NCBI GenBank assembly: GCA_947165615.1
Contig: CAMVBD010000052.1
Coordinates: 1 to 7,611, forward strand
Direction: 5' to 3'
Length of the DNA stretch: 7,611 nucleotides
Origin: an uncultured Clostridia bacterium
GTDB taxonomy: Bacteria > Bacillota > Clostridia > Oscillospirales > Acutalibacteraceae
This document shows positions 5,226 to 7,611 of the stretch, one piece after another. The notes under the pieces are model-generated. The model was not told the DNA's origin. It searched no databases and saw only the letters and a program-made list of their open reading frames with translations. Made by a program: the position numbers and the translations under genes. Each line of letters opens with the position of its first letter. Within the stretch, counting starts at the first letter, position 1.

Positions 5226-6352
5226 GCGTCGCAGATCTCGGCGATGTAGACGGCGCAGTCGTGGGGCTCGAGTTCGACAAACATGCTCTCCTTGACGACG
5301 CCCTCGTCCTCGCCCGTAAAGGCGTTGAGAATGCGCAGGCCCTTGCCGACGTTGACCGGGATACCGATGTTTTCGAGCGGCAGCCACGCGCGGTGACGGT
5401 CGTCGCGGAAGTTGGTGAACATGACGGCGAACTGATTGTCGGAGAGGACTCTGACGTAGACGTTGCGGTAATTGTCGCTTTCATGCTTTGCGATGAAGGG
5501 CGGACGGCCTTCCTCGTCCTGGTTGATACGAAGCAGATGCGGGTTCGTGACGAGCTTCAGGGTCACGTCGTTGATGGAGCGCACGTCGCAGCCGAGCATG
5601 AGGGGCGCGGCAAACATGCACCAGAGGGAGAACTGCGTGCGGTATTCGAGATCGGTGCAGCCGGTGGAGCCGACGTTGCCTCTGGAATACATGCCGACCG
5701 TGAGCATGTCGATGTCGTTGAAGCAGCCGGGCGCGGAATAGGCGAAGTTGTCAAGCTGGCTTAAAAAGATGTCGCGGAAGGAGACGAAGTTGTCGATGAT
5801 ATCGCCGGTGGAGCGGTACATGCCGGCGCCCGCGGAGCGGATCCACTTGTGGACGTCGTCGCAGCCCCAGTTGCAGGCGGAGAGCATGATGTCCCGTCCC
5901 GACGCCTTGAGCGCCATGCTCATTTTGCGGTAAAGCAGAGGGCCGTCGGCGTTTTCGGGCTTGTAGCAGTAGTCGTACTTCAGGAAATCCGCGCCGTCAT
6001 CGGCAAAGGTACGCGCATCCAGAAATTCATGGTCGAAGGAGCCGGGATAATTGGCGCAGGTGCGCACGCCGGCGCAGGAGTACATACCGAACTTCATGCC
6101 CTTGCCGTGCACGTAGTCCGAGACGTCCTTCATGCCCTTCGGGAACTTGACGGGATCGGCGACGATGCGGTCGGTCTCGGGATCGCGCTGGCGCTTGGAC
6201 CAGCAGTCGTCGATGACAAGATACTCGTAGCCCGCGTCCACAAGGCCCTTTTCGACCATGGCGTCGGCGGTCTCCTTGATCATGTCGGCGGAAATGTTCT
6301 CACCGAAGGTATTCCAGGTGTTGAAGCCCATAGGCGGTTTTTTGGGGAACAT
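5222..6352 (-). CDS. GH27 family alpha-galactosidase-type glycoside hydrolase
   Basis: A 376-residue retaining glycosidase of the melibiase (GH27) group, which removes terminal alpha-D-galactose, or in some members alpha-N-acetylgalactosamine, from oligosaccharides. The ATG at 6352 follows AAAGGAGG (6360-6367) with a 7-nt spacer; an upstream reading from 6409 would include the promoter. The N-terminal (beta/alpha)8 barrel starts PPMGFNTWNTF. D48-D49-C-W is the substrate-binding pair, K125-Y-D127-Y-C holds the nucleophile Asp127, and R180-S-T-G-D184 holds the acid/base Asp184. From about residue 285 comes the C-terminal beta-sandwich domain. No signal peptide is present, so the substrate must be imported first. 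The length is normal and the catalytic residues are intact. It is the first gene of a two-gene operon. Alpha-N-acetylgalactosaminidase or beta-L-arabinopyranosidase activity cannot be excluded. Confidence 0.92.
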   Translation of the reverse strand: MFPKKPPMGFNTWNTFGENISADMIKETADAMVEKGLVDAGYEYLVIDDCWSKRQRDPETDRIVADPVKFPKGMKDVSDYVHGKGMKFGMYSCAGVRTCANYPGSFDHEFLDARTFADDGADFLKYDYCYKPENADGPLLYRKMSMALKASGRDIMLSACNWGCDDVHKWIRSAGAGMYRSTGDIIDNFVSFRDIFLSQLDNFAYSAPGCFNDIDMLTVGMYSRGNVGSTGCTDLEYRTQFSLWCMFAAPLMLGCDVRSINDVTLKLVTNPHLLRINQDEEGRPPFIAKHESDNYRNVYVRVLSDNQFAVMFTNFRDDRHRAWLPLENIGIPVNVGKGLRILNAFTGEDEGVVKESMFVELEPHDCAVYIAEICDA

Positions 6353-6380
6353 ATCGTGACCTCCTTTATTTGGTGATTTC

Positions 6381-6409
6381 AGTATAACACACCTGCTTGC
6401 CGCTTGCAA
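6381..6409 (-). promoter_or_regulatory. Promoter of the glycosidase operon, with palindrome at the -35 box
   Basis: Read leftward: TTGCAA (6409-6404), a 17-nt spacer and TATACT (6386-6381). The predicted start lies near 6374, leaving a leader of about 22 nt. The -35 box is inside the palindrome CTTGCAAG (6403-6410), and a related half, CTTGC, occurs at 6395-6399. These could be a repressor operator, but the symmetry is short. The rest of the gap up to 6467 shows nothing further. Confidence 0.72.
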
Positions 6410-6467
6410 GAGCGAAACGGCAAAAGTCGCCGAATCCCGTCAGACGTCCGAAAAACGGCGGCGGGGC

Positions 6468-6495
6468 TTGACTTTCCCATATTTTCGGATATAAT
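6468..6495 (+). promoter_or_regulatory. Sigma-A-type promoter of the Mrp gene
   Basis: TTGACT (6468-6473), a 16-nt spacer and a perfect TATAAT (6490-6495) are present. Transcription should start near 6502, giving a leader of about 35 nt. It is divergent from the glycosidase promoter, with about 60 bp between the two -35 boxes. Confidence 0.82.
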
Positions 6496-6536
6496 AAGAA
6501 AGATCAAAGAAAAGAATCAATTACGGAGTGAATCAA

Positions 6537-7346
6537 ATGAGCTGCACCAACGATTGTTCCAACTGCGCGTCCAAATGCGACAAGGCGGATTTCCGCGAGC
6601 CGCCAAACGCCATGTCCGACATTAAAAACGTGATCGCCGTCGTGTCCGGCAAGGGAGGCGTCGGCAAGAGCCTCGTCACGTCCCTGCTTTCGGTCTACGC
6701 CCGCAGAGAGGGCTTTGAGACCGCCGTGATCGACGCGGACATTACGGGTCCCTCGATCCCGAACGCCTTTGGCGTCCACCAGAGAGCCGAGGGAACGGAT
6801 CTCGGCATCCTGCCCGCCGTGACCTCGACCGGGATCAAGATCATGTCCCTGAACCTCCTTTTGGAGGACGAGGGCGCGCCGGTCGTCTGGAGAGGCCCCG
6901 TGATCGCTGGAGCGGTCAAGCAGTTCTGGACCGACGTGGTGTGGAACGACGTGGACTATATGTTTGTCGACATGCCGCCCGGAACCGGCGACGTGCCGCT
7001 GACGGTGTTCCAGTCCCTGCCCGTCAAGGGCATCGTGATCGTGACGAGCCCGCAGGAGCTTGTCGGCATGATCGTCTCAAAGGCCATGAAGATGGCAAAA
7101 CTGATGGATATTCCGGTGCTCGGGATCGTGGAGAACTTCTCCTACTTCGAGTGCCCGGACTGCGGCAAGCGGCACGAGATCTTCGGCGAAAGCCACCTCG
7201 AAGAGATCGCCGAGGAAAACGGCGTCGCACTGACCGCGCGTCTTCCCATCAACCCCAAATTCGCCGCCGCGGCGGACAAGGGCATGATCGAACTTGCGGA
7301 CGTGCCGGAAATGGAAGCATTTGCGAAGAAACTGCTGGATTTGTGA
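6537..7346 (+). CDS. mrp: Mrp/NBP35-family iron-sulfur cluster carrier ATPase
   Basis: A 269-residue cytoplasmic P-loop protein (SIMIBI/MinD group) that carries and transfers Fe-S clusters to apoproteins. ATG at 6537 is chosen because GGAG (6525-6528) is 8 nt upstream; the in-frame GTG at 6528 overlaps that Shine-Dalgarno sequence. The N-terminus has Cys3, Cys7, Cys10 and Cys14 (C-x3-C-x2-C-x3-C), an NBP35-like cluster site rather than the DUF59 (MIP18-like) domain of E. coli Mrp. The deviant Walker A is S37-G-K-G-G-V-G-K-S45, followed by DADITGPS at 66-73, DMPPGTGD at 145-152, and Cys206-P-D-Cys209-G-K, the conserved CxxC that bridges a cluster between two subunits. The gene stands alone with its own promoter and terminator, and shares no operon with the sugar genes on either side. 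Family assignment is firm; client proteins are unknown. Confidence 0.94.
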   Translation: MSCTNDCSNCASKCDKADFREPPNAMSDIKNVIAVVSGKGGVGKSLVTSLLSVYARREGFETAVIDADITGPSIPNAFGVHQRAEGTDLGILPAVTSTGIKIMSLNLLLEDEGAPVVWRGPVIAGAVKQFWTDVVWNDVDYMFVDMPPGTGDVPLTVFQSLPVKGIVIVTSPQELVGMIVSKAMKMAKLMDIPVLGIVENFSYFECPDCGKRHEIFGESHLEEIAEENGVALTARLPINPKFAAAADKGMIELADVPEMEAFAKKLLDL

Positions 7347-7361
7347 TCCCCTTATAAAAGC

Positions 7362-7390
7362 AAAAAGCCGACCTTTAGGGTCGGCTTTTT
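7362..7390. terminator. Bidirectional terminator between the Mrp gene and the sugar isomerase gene
   Basis: A 12-bp stem (7362-7373 with 7379-7390) and a 5-nt loop: AAAAAGCCGACC against GGTCGGCTTTTT. It has a run of five T on either strand, and leftward the additional GCTTTTAT follows. It lies 15 nt after the Mrp gene stop and 14 nt after the stop of the convergent gene, so it can serve both. Confidence 0.9.
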
Positions 7391-7404
7391 GATTGGAGAC
7401 TGGA

Positions 7405-7611
7405 TCAGCAGAAGGGGTTCTCGGTGGGATACGGCAGGGTTTTCGGCTGATTGTAGGCAATATCCTTGACGCCGAGGAAGCGGAAGACCTCAAAGAGCGC
7501 CTTGCCGTAATGGCCGAAGGCCACGGCGCCGTGGTGCGGATAGTGCTTTTCGATGAGCACGTGGCGGTAAAAACGTCCCATCTCGGGGATGGCGAACACG
7601 CCGATGCCGCC
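7405..7611 (-). CDS. Sugar isomerase, L-fucose isomerase-like, C-terminal fragment
   Basis: Only the last 68 codons are visible; the gene enters from the right edge. The fragment includes EKHYPHHGAVAFGHYGKAL followed by a hydrophobic helix and a conserved-looking LGV.DIAYN segment, ending in a proline-rich tail with TGA at 7405-7407. The HHGAV.FGH.G..L pattern recalls the C-terminal domain of L-fucose isomerases and related ketol isomerases (COG2407-type), which convert an aldose to a ketose in the cytoplasm with a divalent metal. The tail is shorter than that of E. coli FucI, so a related isomerase is possible. The catalytic acidic residues and metal ligands lie outside the window. Convergent with the Mrp gene, sharing its terminator. 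Confidence 0.6.
   Translation of the reverse strand, partial: GGIGVFAIPEMGRFYRHVLIEKHYPHHGAVAFGHYGKALFEVFRFLGVKDIAYNQPKTLPYPTENPFC

Noticed and set aside
5261..6376. Long open frames on the plus strand (5261-5764 and 5849-6376).
   Set aside because: Both are antisense to the glycosidase gene and show no family motif or ribosome binding site; they are by-products of codon bias.
6353..6536. A possible riboswitch in the leaders of the glycosidase or Mrp genes.
   Set aside because: The predicted leaders are only about 22 and 35 nt long, too short for known riboswitch classes of this kind.
7077..7493. A 138-codon minus-strand frame across the end of the Mrp gene.
   Set aside because: It is antisense to the Mrp coding sequence and crosses the bidirectional terminator; its frame also differs from that of the isomerase fragment.

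Overview
The window comes from a moderately GC-rich bacterium, most likely a member of the Clostridia (Bacillota) and plausibly a gut organism. The evidence is a Gram-positive-style division/cell-wall (dcw) gene order, a class B penicillin-binding protein with two C-terminal PASTA domains, strong AGGAGG-type ribosome binding sites, and nearby sugar-utilisation genes. No rRNA, tRNA, insertion sequence, CRISPR array or prophage gene was seen.

Region 1 (about 4640 down to 1, minus strand) is the start of the dcw cluster, in transcription order mraZ, rsmH (mraW), ftsL, ftsI/spoVD-type PBP and the first 41 codons of murE, which runs off the left edge. A clear sigma-A-type promoter (TTGCAT-17-TATAAT, 4559-4587) lies before mraZ. 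Phased A-tracts sit upstream of it and three tandem 10-bp units downstream, the latter a good candidate for the MraZ autoregulatory operator. Gaps inside the cluster are 16 to 51 nt, except for 134 nt between ftsL and the PBP, which contains two inverted repeats. These genes make the septal transpeptidase, its divisome partner, a peptidoglycan precursor ligase, a 16S rRNA methyltransferase and the cluster regulator.

Region 2 (about 4640-4985) has no convincing protein gene. It ends in two strong hairpins. One is the terminator of the leftward operon of region 3. The other, at 4895-4934, faces rightward and may end a small RNA; the same stretch read leftward has a 27-codon ORF behind a perfect Shine-Dalgarno sequence.

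Region 3 (4986-6409, minus strand) is a two-gene operon: a cytoplasmic GH27 alpha-galactosidase-type glycosidase and, overlapping its stop codon by ATGA, a 79-residue protein with two CxxC pairs. Its promoter is TTGCAA-17-TATACT.

Region 4 (6468-7390, plus strand) is a divergently transcribed single gene for an Mrp/NBP35-family Fe-S cluster carrier ATPase, with a textbook promoter and a bidirectional terminator. At the right edge (7405-7611, minus strand) lies the C-terminus of a protein resembling L-fucose isomerase-type sugar isomerases. With the glycosidase it suggests use of galactosylated or fucosylated glycans.

Nothing here is clearly a new system. The most useful leads are the control region of mraZ and the unexplained structured segment at 4798-4940.
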